From positions 1,786,641 to 1,850,640 of the forward strand of contig CP022585.1 of the NCBI GenBank assembly GCA_002243285.1: a stretch of 64,000 bases of DNA, read 5' to 3'. The position numbers and the translations under genes are program-made. Each line of letters opens with the position of its first letter. Positions within the stretch are counted from its first letter, which is position 1. Shown here in pieces: positions 8,600-18,230 of this stretch. The DNA comes from Candidatus Fluviicola riflensis. Its GTDB lineage: Bacteria; Bacteroidota; Bacteroidia; Flavobacteriales_D; Crocinitomicaceae. The notes beneath the pieces were generated by a model. That model was not told where the DNA came from, did no database searches, and saw only the letters and a list, made by a program, of their open reading frames with translations.

Positions 8600-9739
8600 T
8601 CATTTCAACAATCCCGCCAACTCTTCTCCAACCAAACTCCCGATTGCAACACCCATTCCACCCATACGCACTCCAATACCTACATTCGTGTGAATGCGTT
8701 CGATCAATGGTTTTTTCTCGGCTCCAACCCCCATAATTCCCGACCACTTGTACTCAATCGTTACCTTTTTTTCGGGAAGGATCACTTCATGTATCAATGC
8801 TTCCAATGAATTGATAATCAAAGTTGTGTTTTCAAAATTGGTAGTGGTTTCTCCTTTAATATCAAGATTTCTTCCACCGCCAAGTAAAAGCCGGTTGTCG
8901 ATAGACCTGAAATAATAATAACCCTGCTGGTAATGGAACGTTCCCGGCAATTCGAATCCGGGAATTTTGGAAGTGACAATTACCTGTGCTCTGGCGGGTT
9001 GAATGCGTTGATCGTTCAGTAGCTTCTGAGCAAAACCATTTACGGTAACGGCTAGTTTTCCTGTTTTCAAAGTCCCGAAATTAGTATCGATCAAAACTTC
9101 CGTTTCACCAGGTTGAATGCCTTTTACCTCTACACCAAACAGACAGATAACGCCGGTTTTCGCTAGAAGCAGATTACTTGCTGCGAGTAGTTTTGCTGTA
9201 TTTATTTCGCCTTCCAGCTTATTGTGAAATCCGCCGTCGATGCCATTGAATCCTGCTTTTTCTGAAATACTTGTGTCGTAGGAAAAACAAGAAGAAAATC
9301 CGGTAATCCGTTCTATTTCAGTATTAAAATGATGCATTTGCTCACTGAGTTCAGGCACAGTTTTTCGTTCATTCACTGAAATCAGATCCCAGGAACCGTT
9401 CAGTTTCAGATCAATCACAGTGTCAGGAAACCGTTCACGCAAGCGCTGCAATCCGCGCCATCGCATTTCCACTGTGCTCCAAACAGCCGTTTCATCCATT
9501 TTCTTCAGATCGTCGGCCAACTCGGTGACGCTTCCAAAACAGGCAAACCCGGCATTTTTAGTGCTTGCGCCGGTTGAAATATAGCCGCGTTCAAGGATCA
9601 CAATTTTGGCATCCGGATACAATTCCCGCAGGCGAAGTGCGGTAGCAATACCAACAATTCCGCCACCGACAATAGCATAGTCAATTTCCTCGGTAAGTGC
9701 TGTTTTTTCCCAATAACTCAGTTCATCAAATTGTAGCAT
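8600..9739 (-). CDS. FAD-dependent amino-acid-oxidase-type oxidoreductase
   Basis: 379-residue DAO-family flavoprotein. The Rossmann FAD motif VGGGIVGIATALRLREL lies at residues 24-40, the glutamate ending the second beta strand is in ILERG, and a GASTKNAGF segment follows, typical of glycine/sarcosine oxidase-like and D-amino-acid dehydrogenase-like enzymes. The C-terminal flavin-closing region reads GVRMGGMGVAIGSLVGEELAGLL. It would oxidise the C-N bond of an amine or amino acid; the substrate is not readable. No signal peptide or operon partner. Confidence 0.88.
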   Translation of the reverse strand: MLQFDELSYWEKTALTEEIDYAIVGGGIVGIATALRLRELYPDAKIVILERGYISTGASTKNAGFACFGSVTELADDLKKMDETAVWSTVEMRWRGLQRLRERFPDTVIDLKLNGSWDLISVNERKTVPELSEQMHHFNTEIERITGFSSCFSYDTSISEKAGFNGIDGGFHNKLEGEINTAKLLAASNLLLAKTGVICLFGVEVKGIQPGETEVLIDTNFGTLKTGKLAVTVNGFAQKLLNDQRIQPARAQVIVTSKIPGFELPGTFHYQQGYYYFRSIDNRLLLGGGRNLDIKGETTTNFENTTLIINSLEALIHEVILPEKKVTIEYKWSGIMGVGAEKKPLIERIHTNVGIGVRMGGMGVAIGSLVGEELAGLLK

Positions 9740-9843
9740 AAACGGGCTGTAAGTGATTTTTTTTCGTAATATTTGTATAATATTTCATCAAAATTAAACC
9801 AAATACGTAACCGGTTGTACAGAAGTTCGTTTAAAACACTATT

Positions 9844-12800
9844 ATGAGATTTTTACTCCTTTTCCTCCTGTTAATGTTCGTGGCTTCTCCTGATGTACTG
9901 GCGCAAGCGAATGTTGAGTTCTTTGTAAAAACGATCAACTATACCACACGTAAAAAAGAATCTGGTGTTTCGGTAAAAGCCTATGAAGGTGCAACTGAAG
10001 TACAATCATTGGTTTCCGATGGCTCGGGACAGGTGAAATTACAGCTTCCGGGCGGAAAAAAATACCGCGTTGAGGTTTCTAAGGCTGGTAAAGTCACCCG
10101 GTCCATTACAATCGATATCAAAAACGTAAATGATGAATTGATCCAGGGAAAACCACCGGGCGGAAGTGTGGAGATTTCCTTGTTCGACAACAACCCTGCG
10201 GTCGATTTCAGTTATGTTACTTCCAATCCGATTACCGAGTTTTATTACGATCCCACTAAACCCGGGGAATTGGAGTTTGACCAGGTGCTGGCCGATAAAA
10301 TGATCAAAAAGGTCGAAAAATTACTCAAAGATGCTGAAGCGGCTAAAGGCCAGAACGAAGCGGAGTACAATAATTTGATCAAACAGGCCGACGGGCAATT
10401 TACCCAAAAGAAATACCAGGAAGCACTGGCTTCTTATGAAAAGGCTTTGACATTGAAACCGACTGAAAAGTATCCTTCCGATAAAATCAACGAGATTGAC
10501 GGAATTTTGAAAGCAGAAAAGGCCAGTGCACAGCAAAACCAGCAAGCAGAACAAGAATACCAGAGTTTGATCACAGCTGCTGATAACCTTTTCAATCAGA
10601 AAAAATTTGAGGAGGCCAAAGCGCGTTACCAGGAAGCATTGACAAAAAAACAAGAGCAACATCCCAAAGATCAGATTATTAAATGTGATTCGGAAATTGC
10701 CCGTTTGAAAAAAGAAGCTGAAAATTCTCAGAAATATACGGATGCGATCAAGGCCGGTGATAGTTTTTTTACCCAAAAAAGTTTCCAGGCGGCAAAGGAT
10801 AAGTACAAAGAGGCGCTTAAATGGAAAGCGGGAGATCCGTATGCGACTGGAAAACTGACTGAAATCGATGGTAAGTTAAATGCCCAGAAAGCGGAACAAG
10901 AAACAAAGAAAAAATACGATGACGCCAACACGGCCGGAGATGCATTGATGGCCCAGGAAAAATGGGCAGAAGCAAAAGTCAAGTACAATGAAGCATTAGT
11001 AATCATTCCATCATCAACTTATACCCAGGCTAAAATCAAAGAAGCAGACGGGAAACTGGCTGAAATTGAAAAAGAGAAAGTCAAACAAGATCAAATCGCG
11101 AAATTGTTGACAGAAGGAAACACTGCGTTTACGGCTTCTCAGTGGGTTCCGTCGAAAACAAAATACCAGGAAGTGTTGAAATTGGACCCTGCAAATGCAA
11201 CTGCGACTGCCCGGGTTACTGAAATCGATGCTCAAATTGCTGATGAAAAAGCCAATGCCGAGCGGACTGCCAAAATCAAGCAATTGGTATTGGAAGGTGA
11301 CGCGTTGGTGAAACAAACAAAATTAGCGGAGGGAAAAGCAAAATTCCAGGAAGCATTGGCTTTGAAAGCTGATCCCGCCGTTCAGGCAAAAATCGATGCA
11401 GTAGATGCTCAATTGTTGGCGGCTGGTAAAAAAGCGGAGCAAAAACAGCAATTCGACAAAGCAATGGCTGATGGCGAAGCGTTATTTACTGCTGCGAAAT
11501 ACGAAGAGGCAAAAGTGAAGTTCCAGGAAGCGCAAACAATCGATCCGGCACAAACGACTCCGAAACCACGTATTTCCGAAGCCGATAAAAAAATCGCTGA
11601 ATTGGCGTCGAATGCACAAAAAGCAGAAAAATACATTGCTGCAATGGCTGCCGGAAATGCTGCCTTGACAAATGCACAATTGCCGGAAGCCAAAGCAAAA
11701 TTCACAGAGGCTACAACTTTGGACGGTACTAAACAGGAAGCAAAGGATAAACTGGCTGAAGTCAATAAATTAATTGCAGACAAGGCTGCTGCCGAAGCCA
11801 ATAAAGCGAAATATGCTGCGGCGGTAAAAGCCGGTGAAGATTTATTGGCTGTCAATAAACTACCGGAAGCCAAAGCGAAATTTACCGAAGCAAAGGGATT
11901 GGATCCGTCGCAAACTTACCCACAACAAAAAATAACGGAAATTGATGGTTTATTGGCCGGTGCCGAAAAACAAAAGCAAGTCAATGCGTTCATTAAAGAA
12001 GGTGATGCTGCATTGACCAAGAAAGATGTAGCAACTGCACGTGCTAAATATGAGCAGGCATTGGCTCTTGATCCGGGCAATGCAACAGCTTCTGCGAAAA
12101 TGCAGGAAGTTGCTACGCTTGAAAACGCATTGGCTGGTGAAGCTCAGAAAGAAGCAAACTTCAAGAAATTGAAAGAAGAAGCGGTTGCGCTTTATGGTCA
12201 GGCTAAGTACCAGGAAGCGAAGCAAAAAATGCTCGAAGCCAAGACAATCAAATCAGACGCACAGGTAGAGCAAGTGATCAAGGATTGCGACGCTAAAATT
12301 GCAGAATTGGGCAAAGCGGCCGAAGCCGAACAAAAATACAACACATTGGTTTCTGAAGCTCAGGGCTTGGAAAACAGCAAACAATACGATCAGGCCATTG
12401 CGAAATATACGGAAGCACTGAAAATCAAAAATGAGCAGTTGCCGAAAGACCGTATTGCAGCTATTACCGAGATCAAGAAAAATTCTGCTAACGCAGCTAA
12501 ATACGAAGCTGCAGTTGCAGCGGGTAATGAATTGCTTGCGGCTAACAAACTTCAGGAAGCAAAAGCTAAATTTCAGGAAGCACAAACGCTTGATCCGAAT
12601 CAATTATTGCCGAAGCAAAAAATCGACGAAATTGATAATCGCTTGGCGAGTGTCGAAAAACAAAAGCAGGTTGAAGCATTCATTAAAGACGGCGATGCTG
12701 CGTTGACGAAAAAAGATTTGGCAGCTGCTCGTGGCAAATACCAACAGGCATTAACGCTTGATCCGGGAAATACAATTGCTGCAGCCAAAATGCAGGAAGT

Positions 12801-15800
12801 TGTAAAACTGGAAAATGATTTGATGGGCGAGGCCCAGAAAGAAGCGAATTTCAAGAAATTAAAAGACGAGGCTGTTGCACTGATGGCGCAGGCGAAATAT
12901 GCCGAAGCAAAACAAAAATTAGCAGAAACCAAGTCTATTAAGCAAGACGCAGGTGTTGATCAGCTGATCAAAGAATGTGACACGAAAATTGCCGAATTAA
13001 ATCAGAATGCTGAAAAAGACAAACAATACAATGCATTGGTTTCTGAAGCTCAGGGCTTGGAAAACAGCAAACAATACGATCAGGCAATTGCGAAATACAC
13101 TGACGCATTAAAAATCAAAAACGAACAATTACCGAAAGACCGCATCGCTGCCATCAATCAGTTAAAATCGGCCAATGCTAACCAAGCGAAGATCGATGCT
13201 GATTACGCCGCTGCGATGAAAAAAGGAAACGATTTATTCGCTGCGAAAAGTTATGTGGATGCCGTAAAGGCTTTCAACGAAGCATTGGCAATTAAGCCGA
13301 ATGAGAAAGAACCGGTAGACAGAGCTGCCGAAGCACAAAAATTGGCAGAAGGTTCCGGTGATGAATTTGAGACTCAGTACCAGAAAGTATTGACAGTAGG
13401 CCAGAAATACATTGATGAGAAAAACTATCCGAAAGCTCAGGAAATGTACACACGTGCGTTAGGCTTGAAGAAAAATGATCCGTTTCCACAGCAAAAACTG
13501 AATGAGATCGCAGGATTGATCAAAGCCGAGGAGGATTTTAAAAAGAAACAGGTTGCATACAATGCCAAGGTAACAGAAGCTGAAACCGCTGCCAAAGCGG
13601 GAAATATCCAAAATGCAATTACATTGTTTGAACAGGCGAAAACGATCAAACCTGATGAAACGCTGCCGGATAACCGAATTACTGAATTACGTGCTTTGGC
13701 CGAAGGAAATAATGCTGCTCAACAAGCTTTGCAGGCCAGGTACCAGGAATTCATGACAGCCGGAGCAACCGCAGAAACAGGAAAAGATTATACTACGGCT
13801 TTAGCTCGCTATAAAGATGCATTATCTGTAAAAGCAAAAGACAAAGCTGCCCAGGATAAAATTGCTGAAATGCAGCAGGTGCTTGACAATGAGGCGAAAC
13901 TGGATGCCAAACGAGCTGAAATTCAAAAGTTGATAGCAAAAGCTGATGCCAAGTTTGATGAGAAAAGCTGGGCTAGTGCAAAAGGTTTATATGAAAGTGT
14001 ACTTACTCTAGATCCTCAAAACAAATATTCCATTGATCGGATTGCTGAATGTGATCGCATACAGCAAAAAGAATCAACTGCTGAAGTTGAGAAAGAATAC
14101 CAAAAGATTCTTAGAGCAGCTGATAAAAATTTCGATAAGAAAGATTACGAGCCGGCGAAAAACCTTTACAAAAGAGCAGCTTCATTACGTTCGTATGATC
14201 AGTACCCAAAACAGCGTTTAGCTGAAATCGATGGAATCCTGAACCCGAAACCTGTTGTGGTAAATAAAGAGCCGGATCCGTTGAAACCGTTGGGACAGGA
14301 AACGGACAATTCAATTCTTGAAGGAGCTGAAAAATTACAAGCTGCTGATGTTGCTCGAAAAAACGGAAGACAAAAACGTTTCAGAAAAGGAGTTGACAGA
14401 GCGGTAGAGAAAAGTGATTCATTGATGCTGGCGCGTGAGGCAACGAATGCAGAAAATAATACGTTGTTAGGAACTGTAGCGAAGGAAAACAGTGAGGCCA
14501 ATGTTATCGCTGATGGAAATCGCCAGGATAATATCGGAACGCTGAAAGAAATTGACGGAACGATTAAAGCAACCGAATTGGAAAACGGCATGTATGAAAA
14601 TGCAGAAAACCTGGATGCGAAAAATCAGATTGATATTGCTAACCGTATTCAACAGGAACAAAGCGGTATTCTTGACGGTTACGCGGCCAATAATGACGAG
14701 TTACTGAAGGCTTCCAAAAAAGAATTGGAAAATGAAACAGGAAACGACAATGCGGCTACGTATGAACGACGATTGAACAACGAAACAGAGTACATGAAAG
14801 TACAACTGGACCTGGAAGCTGATGCAATCGACGATTTTGCTGATCGGGTAGCTACTGAGCATATTGTGCGTGATGCAAGTAATTCGGTGGTGGAAGTAAC
14901 GCAGGATAATCAAATCCGCACCAATGAAACCCTGGAGGCGGTGAAACTAGAAGTGGATAATACCGCGATTACTGTTGCTGAAAAACGTTATGAGGAAACC
15001 AAGCAGTCACCGGTAAATAAAGAAGAACTAATCAAAATTGAAAAGGTTAAGACAGAACTGTCTATTGAAGATGATCAGAACCATTTGGATAATACATTGG
15101 CTTACCAAAGCTATACGGAAGGTGTAGACAAACGTATTGAAGAATCGGTTGATAACCGCGATGCAGCACGTAAAGAAAATGTTGAAATAATGGGAGTTTC
15201 GGTTCTTTCGAAAGAAGAAGTTGACCGTGGGAATTACAACGAATTGTTTGTGAAAACACTCAACACGAAAGATGCGATTACGAACGAAACCATCAAACAG
15301 GACCAGTACGCCGAGATACCTCAAACGGCAAGCAATGAAAATATTGAAAAGATCAAAAAGATCAATGACGATAAAACGGAGGGTGATCGTGCTGCCGATG
15401 CTTACCAGGTTGAAAAACACCAGGGAACTCAGGATGCACTGAATCAAACAACACAAGCGGTTCAGGAAAACACAACAAACAACGAATCACAGTCAAAAAA
15501 CAATGAACAAGCGTTGAAAGAGGCGAAAAGTGAGCTTGGACAAACAGAATTATCTCAAAACAACAAACAGGAGTCGAAAACGCAATCGGCAAAACAATTA
15601 TTGTCTGCGATCGAGAAAAAAGAAATCGTTTATAATAACGATGTGGCCAATGATTTGGGTAAATTATACCCTGAAGGTGTTTCCCAGGAGCAGTTTGAAC
15701 AATTCGATGAAGAAGGATTGCTTACGGCTGTTGTAACCCGTCGTGTGGTAATTAAAAACGGTCATGGCGACATTTACGTTCGCAACCAGAAACTGAGCGG

Positions 15801-15888
15801 TTTAACCTTTACCAAAAACGGTGAGCCGACTACAGAGTATGTGTGGCAGCGCGAAACACAAGATGCGATGTTGAAACGTAATTACTAG
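9844..15888 (+). CDS. Giant exported TPR-like repeat protein
   Basis: 2014 residues. A signal peptide (1-20, ending VLAQ) is followed by a carboxypeptidase-regulatory-like beta domain (about 23-130). About 22 TPR-like helical-hairpin units follow (about 175-1467), each about 48 residues plus a spacer, with the pattern Y-x3-G-(x)-F-x-EAK-x-KY-x-EAL-x-LDP and ending in an EID-like turn. Units 9-12 and 13-16 are a 690-base duplication, with stretches of about 50 identical bases (12344 and 13034). Residues 1470-2014 are a charged, coiled-coil-rich region with a compact C-terminal domain (around VVTRRVVIKNGHGDIYVRN). It probably acts as a periplasmic or outer-membrane scaffold; the function is not established by sequence. 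No T9SS sorting domain is visible. The hairpin at 15947 may end its transcript. Confidence 0.9.
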   Translation: MRFLLLFLLLMFVASPDVLAQANVEFFVKTINYTTRKKESGVSVKAYEGATEVQSLVSDGSGQVKLQLPGGKKYRVEVSKAGKVTRSITIDIKNVNDELIQGKPPGGSVEISLFDNNPAVDFSYVTSNPITEFYYDPTKPGELEFDQVLADKMIKKVEKLLKDAEAAKGQNEAEYNNLIKQADGQFTQKKYQEALASYEKALTLKPTEKYPSDKINEIDGILKAEKASAQQNQQAEQEYQSLITAADNLFNQKKFEEAKARYQEALTKKQEQHPKDQIIKCDSEIARLKKEAENSQKYTDAIKAGDSFFTQKSFQAAKDKYKEALKWKAGDPYATGKLTEIDGKLNAQKAEQETKKKYDDANTAGDALMAQEKWAEAKVKYNEALVIIPSSTYTQAKIKEADGKLAEIEKEKVKQDQIAKLLTEGNTAFTASQWVPSKTKYQEVLKLDPANATATARVTEIDAQIADEKANAERTAKIKQLVLEGDALVKQTKLAEGKAKFQEALALKADPAVQAKIDAVDAQLLAAGKKAEQKQQFDKAMADGEALFTAAKYEEAKVKFQEAQTIDPAQTTPKPRISEADKKIAELASNAQKAEKYIAAMAAGNAALTNAQLPEAKAKFTEATTLDGTKQEAKDKLAEVNKLIADKAAAEANKAKYAAAVKAGEDLLAVNKLPEAKAKFTEAKGLDPSQTYPQQKITEIDGLLAGAEKQKQVNAFIKEGDAALTKKDVATARAKYEQALALDPGNATASAKMQEVATLENALAGEAQKEANFKKLKEEAVALYGQAKYQEAKQKMLEAKTIKSDAQVEQVIKDCDAKIAELGKAAEAEQKYNTLVSEAQGLENSKQYDQAIAKYTEALKIKNEQLPKDRIAAITEIKKNSANAAKYEAAVAAGNELLAANKLQEAKAKFQEAQTLDPNQLLPKQKIDEIDNRLASVEKQKQVEAFIKDGDAALTKKDLAAARGKYQQALTLDPGNTIAAAKMQEVVKLENDLMGEAQKEANFKKLKDEAVALMAQAKYAEAKQKLAETKSIKQDAGVDQLIKECDTKIAELNQNAEKDKQYNALVSEAQGLENSKQYDQAIAKYTDALKIKNEQLPKDRIAAINQLKSANANQAKIDADYAAAMKKGNDLFAAKSYVDAVKAFNEALAIKPNEKEPVDRAAEAQKLAEGSGDEFETQYQKVLTVGQKYIDEKNYPKAQEMYTRALGLKKNDPFPQQKLNEIAGLIKAEEDFKKKQVAYNAKVTEAETAAKAGNIQNAITLFEQAKTIKPDETLPDNRITELRALAEGNNAAQQALQARYQEFMTAGATAETGKDYTTALARYKDALSVKAKDKAAQDKIAEMQQVLDNEAKLDAKRAEIQKLIAKADAKFDEKSWASAKGLYESVLTLDPQNKYSIDRIAECDRIQQKESTAEVEKEYQKILRAADKNFDKKDYEPAKNLYKRAASLRSYDQYPKQRLAEIDGILNPKPVVVNKEPDPLKPLGQETDNSILEGAEKLQAADVARKNGRQKRFRKGVDRAVEKSDSLMLAREATNAENNTLLGTVAKENSEANVIADGNRQDNIGTLKEIDGTIKATELENGMYENAENLDAKNQIDIANRIQQEQSGILDGYAANNDELLKASKKELENETGNDNAATYERRLNNETEYMKVQLDLEADAIDDFADRVATEHIVRDASNSVVEVTQDNQIRTNETLEAVKLEVDNTAITVAEKRYEETKQSPVNKEELIKIEKVKTELSIEDDQNHLDNTLAYQSYTEGVDKRIEESVDNRDAARKENVEIMGVSVLSKEEVDRGNYNELFVKTLNTKDAITNETIKQDQYAEIPQTASNENIEKIKKINDDKTEGDRAADAYQVEKHQGTQDALNQTTQAVQENTTNNESQSKNNEQALKEAKSELGQTELSQNNKQESKTQSAKQLLSAIEKKEIVYNNDVANDLGKLYPEGVSQEQFEQFDEEGLLTAVVTRRVVIKNGHGDIYVRNQKLSGLTFTKNGEPTTEYVWQRETQDAMLKRNY

Positions 15889-15937
15889 TAACGTGAATTC
15901 TTATCATGAACTCACGTTAGTAATAAACCCGAATTAA

Positions 15938-16042
15938 ATGAGAAGTGTGAGTAACTATTTGTTGCTCACCTTTTTTTTTGCGGTTCATATCTTAAATTCG
16001 TGTGAACAATATCGTTCAAAGAAGGTAAAGACAATCCAATGA
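15938..16042 (+). CDS. Tiny putative lipoprotein overlapping mpl
   Basis: 34 codons from ATG 15938: a short basic start, a hydrophobic stretch (NYLLLTFFFAVHI) and a lipobox-like LNSC, followed by a 12-residue charged tail. Its TGA overlaps the mpl start as ATGA, the usual sign of translational coupling. Against this, a stem-loop with nine Ts (15947-15979) lies inside the frame, so the region could simply be a terminator plus leader. Both readings are possible. Product unknown. Confidence 0.45.
   Translation: MRSVSNYLLLTFFFAVHILNSCEQYRSKKVKTIQ
15947..15979 (+). terminator. Terminator-like hairpin after the giant repeat gene
   Basis: GTGAGTAA (15947-15954) pairs with TTGCTCAC (15962-15969), one wobble, and is followed after one C by nine Ts. 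It lies 59 bases after the giant gene and inside the tiny lipoprotein frame. Confidence 0.65.
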
Positions 16043-17394
16043 ATGTTCATTTTATCGCAATTGGCGGCAGCGCCATGCACAATTTAGCAATCGCGCTTTC
16101 TCGCAAAGGTGCAACGGTTACAGGCTCGGATGACGAGATCTTTGAACCGTCGAGAACACGTTTGGATAAACAGGGAATTCTTCCTGAAACCATTGGCTGG
16201 TTTGCTGAAAAGATTACGCCTTCGTTGGATGCTGTGATCCTTGGAATGCACGCCCGGGAAGATAATCCTGAATTGCTGAGGGCCAAAGAACTCAACATTC
16301 CGATTTATTCGTATCCTGAATATTTATACGAGCAAAGTAAAACAAAGCACCGAATCGTTATCGGCGGCAGCCATGGGAAAACCACAATTACGTCGATGCT
16401 TTTACACGTTGTAAATCGCCTGGGAATAGAAGCCGATTATATGGTTGGGGCGCAGCTTGAAGGATATGATTGTATGGTGAAACTCACCGAAACGGCACCA
16501 TTTATGATCCTGGAAGGTGATGAATATTTGAGTTCACCGATTGATCGCAGGCCAAAGTTTCATCTATATCAGCCCGATACAGCGATTATCAGCGGAATTG
16601 CGTGGGACCATATCAATGTATTCCCAACCTGGGAAAACTATATTGAACAGTTCCGGATTTTTTGCAATAAAATCAATCCCAGCGGCGTATTGATCTACAA
16701 TACCGAAGACGAAACGGTGAAACAACTCGGCGAGGAACAAGTCGGTAGGTTGAAATTGAAACCGTATAAAACACCTGCTTATCGAGTAGCTGACAAAGGA
16801 ACGGTTCTTTCTTTTGACGGAAACGACTACGACTTACAGCTTTTCGGAGCGCACAACCTGCAAAACCTGATGGGAGCAATGCTGTTGGGCGAATCGATGG
16901 GCATTTCCAATCATGATTTTCTAACAGCGATTGAAACCTTTACCGGAGCAGGAAAACGCTTACAAAAAGTGGTTGAAACCGAAACGTTTACAATGTTTAA
17001 AGATTTTGCGCATTCACCCTCAAAACTGAAAGCAACTACCAAAGCGGTGAAAGAACAGTATGCCGGCCGAAAAGTGGTGGCTTGTATGGAATTGCATACG
17101 TTTTCATCGTTGAAAAAGGAATTTTTGCCTCATTACGACAACACGATGAATGCGGCAGATAAAGCGTTGGTTTATTTCAGTGAGGAAGTCGTGAAACACA
17201 AAAAGCTGGAACCGATCACCAAAGAACAAGTGCAGGAAGCTTTTGGAGGAAACGTAACAGTTGTGAATAACACGGATGATGTATTGGCGTTTATTCGTGC
17301 TGAAAATTGGGATAATTCAGTGCTGCTGATGATGTCGTCAGGGAATTTTGACGGGATTGATTATGATCAGTTAGGGGAGGAATTAATCAACTAA
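16039..17394 (+). CDS. mpl: UDP-N-acetylmuramate:L-Ala-gamma-D-Glu-mDAP ligase
   Basis: 451-residue Mur-ligase-family protein, the usual Mpl length. Mpl reattaches the recycled murein tripeptide to UDP-MurNAc in the cytoplasm. The N-terminal UDP-binding motif is AIGGSAMHNLA (residues 7-17), the ATP P-loop is GGSHGKTTITS near 112, and a DEYLSSP segment follows, as in Mpl rather than MurC. The central metal/ATP region has IAWDHINVFPTWE. It follows the tiny lipoprotein frame with an ATGA overlap. A REP-like element begins 26 bases after the stop. Confidence 0.93.
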   Translation: MNVHFIAIGGSAMHNLAIALSRKGATVTGSDDEIFEPSRTRLDKQGILPETIGWFAEKITPSLDAVILGMHAREDNPELLRAKELNIPIYSYPEYLYEQSKTKHRIVIGGSHGKTTITSMLLHVVNRLGIEADYMVGAQLEGYDCMVKLTETAPFMILEGDEYLSSPIDRRPKFHLYQPDTAIISGIAWDHINVFPTWENYIEQFRIFCNKINPSGVLIYNTEDETVKQLGEEQVGRLKLKPYKTPAYRVADKGTVLSFDGNDYDLQLFGAHNLQNLMGAMLLGESMGISNHDFLTAIETFTGAGKRLQKVVETETFTMFKDFAHSPSKLKATTKAVKEQYAGRKVVACMELHTFSSLKKEFLPHYDNTMNAADKALVYFSEEVVKHKKLEPITKEQVQEAFGGNVTVVNNTDDVLAFIRAENWDNSVLLMMSSGNFDGIDYDQLGEELIN

Positions 17395-17420
17395 AATCAA
17401 TTTTGGATGTACTAATTTAA

Positions 17421-17581
17421 GTCCCGGACGGACGTAATATAGTAGCAAGAAAATTAGTGTAGAACCATTACCCCATAGGGGTAAGATATTTCGTCATATG
17501 TTTTATAGTGTATGTCTCACCCCTACGGGGTGAAATAATATGGGTGGATATCGATTTTACCATATTACGTCCCTACGGGAC
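17421..17581. repeat. REP-like inverted-repeat element, family A copy 2
   Basis: The left arm (17421-17445) and right arm (about 17557-17581, ending CGTCCCTACGGGAC) are inverted relatives of the element at 5537-5685. The same inner CCCCTACGGGG-type palindrome is present. It sits between the convergent mpl and DUF4199 genes. Confidence 0.8.
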
Positions 17582-17597
17582 GAACATTCAGATTATT

Positions 17598-18179
17598 CTA
17601 CAAAGTCCCCTGCTTGAAAAGCACTCTTCTAAATACAACCGTCACAACAATTGCATTCACAGTAGTGAGCAACAACATTCCGAGCAACGATAAAATCATC
17701 GTAGATCCCGGATTGTAGAATGATTTCGGGCCTTCCATGGCTTTTGCATAAATCTCTTCCTTTGTCAGCGACGCATTCTCTGGATTGCTTTTGAAAATGG
17801 CCAGTTGTTTCGGATCGTTGATCTCTTCCTGGTATTTAGCTCCGATACGCGCCAATTGACGTTCGTTGTAAGCCGGATCGATTTTCGAATAGTAGAGGTA
17901 AATTAAACCTGCCACTACTACTGTATAGATCATTCCGCCACGCATGGCTTCTTTGATATCAGCAAATGCTGAACCTTCGGCACTTTTACCTTCTTTCTTC
18001 TCTTTTAGTTTTTCAACCAATGTACCAATCGTAATGGCCATTAACAGGCAGAAAAGATTCCACAGGATCAGGATTTTTACACCGGATTCGTTTTGAAAAA
18101 GCTGAAACTGAAAGAAGCACATTCGAACCAGGAACCAGATTCCGGCGAAAAGTAAAGCGATTTTTATAGACGGACGCAT
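17598..18179 (-). CDS. DUF4199-type membrane protein
   Basis: 193 residues with four predicted membrane helices (about 8-24, 36-54, 83-100, 160-183). The arrangement, and the AMRGGMIYTVVVAGLIYLYY segment followed by a cytoplasmic stretch containing 'ID-P', fits the DUF4199 family common in Bacteroidetes. Function unknown. It lies downstream of rho, from which it is separated by a terminator, so it is probably transcribed partly by read-through. Confidence 0.7.
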   Translation of the reverse strand: MRPSIKIALLFAGIWFLVRMCFFQFQLFQNESGVKILILWNLFCLLMAITIGTLVEKLKEKKEGKSAEGSAFADIKEAMRGGMIYTVVVAGLIYLYYSKIDPAYNERQLARIGAKYQEEINDPKQLAIFKSNPENASLTKEEIYAKAMEGPKSFYNPGSTMILSLLGMLLLTTVNAIVVTVVFRRVLFKQGTL

Positions 18180-18190
18180 GCTATTGTACT

Positions 18191-18225
18191 AAAAAACAAA
18201 GGCCTCACCATCAGCAAGACCTTTA
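18191..18225 (-). terminator. Terminator after rho
   Basis: Minus-strand stem AAAGGTCT/AGGCCTTT (one wobble), followed by G and a T6 run. It begins 6 bases after the rho stop. Confidence 0.8.
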
Positions 18226-18230
18226 TTGAT

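Noticed and set aside
9981..15592. Many long minus-strand frames across the giant repeat gene
   Set aside because: They mirror the low-complexity repeat coding of the plus strand and carry no recognisable domain.
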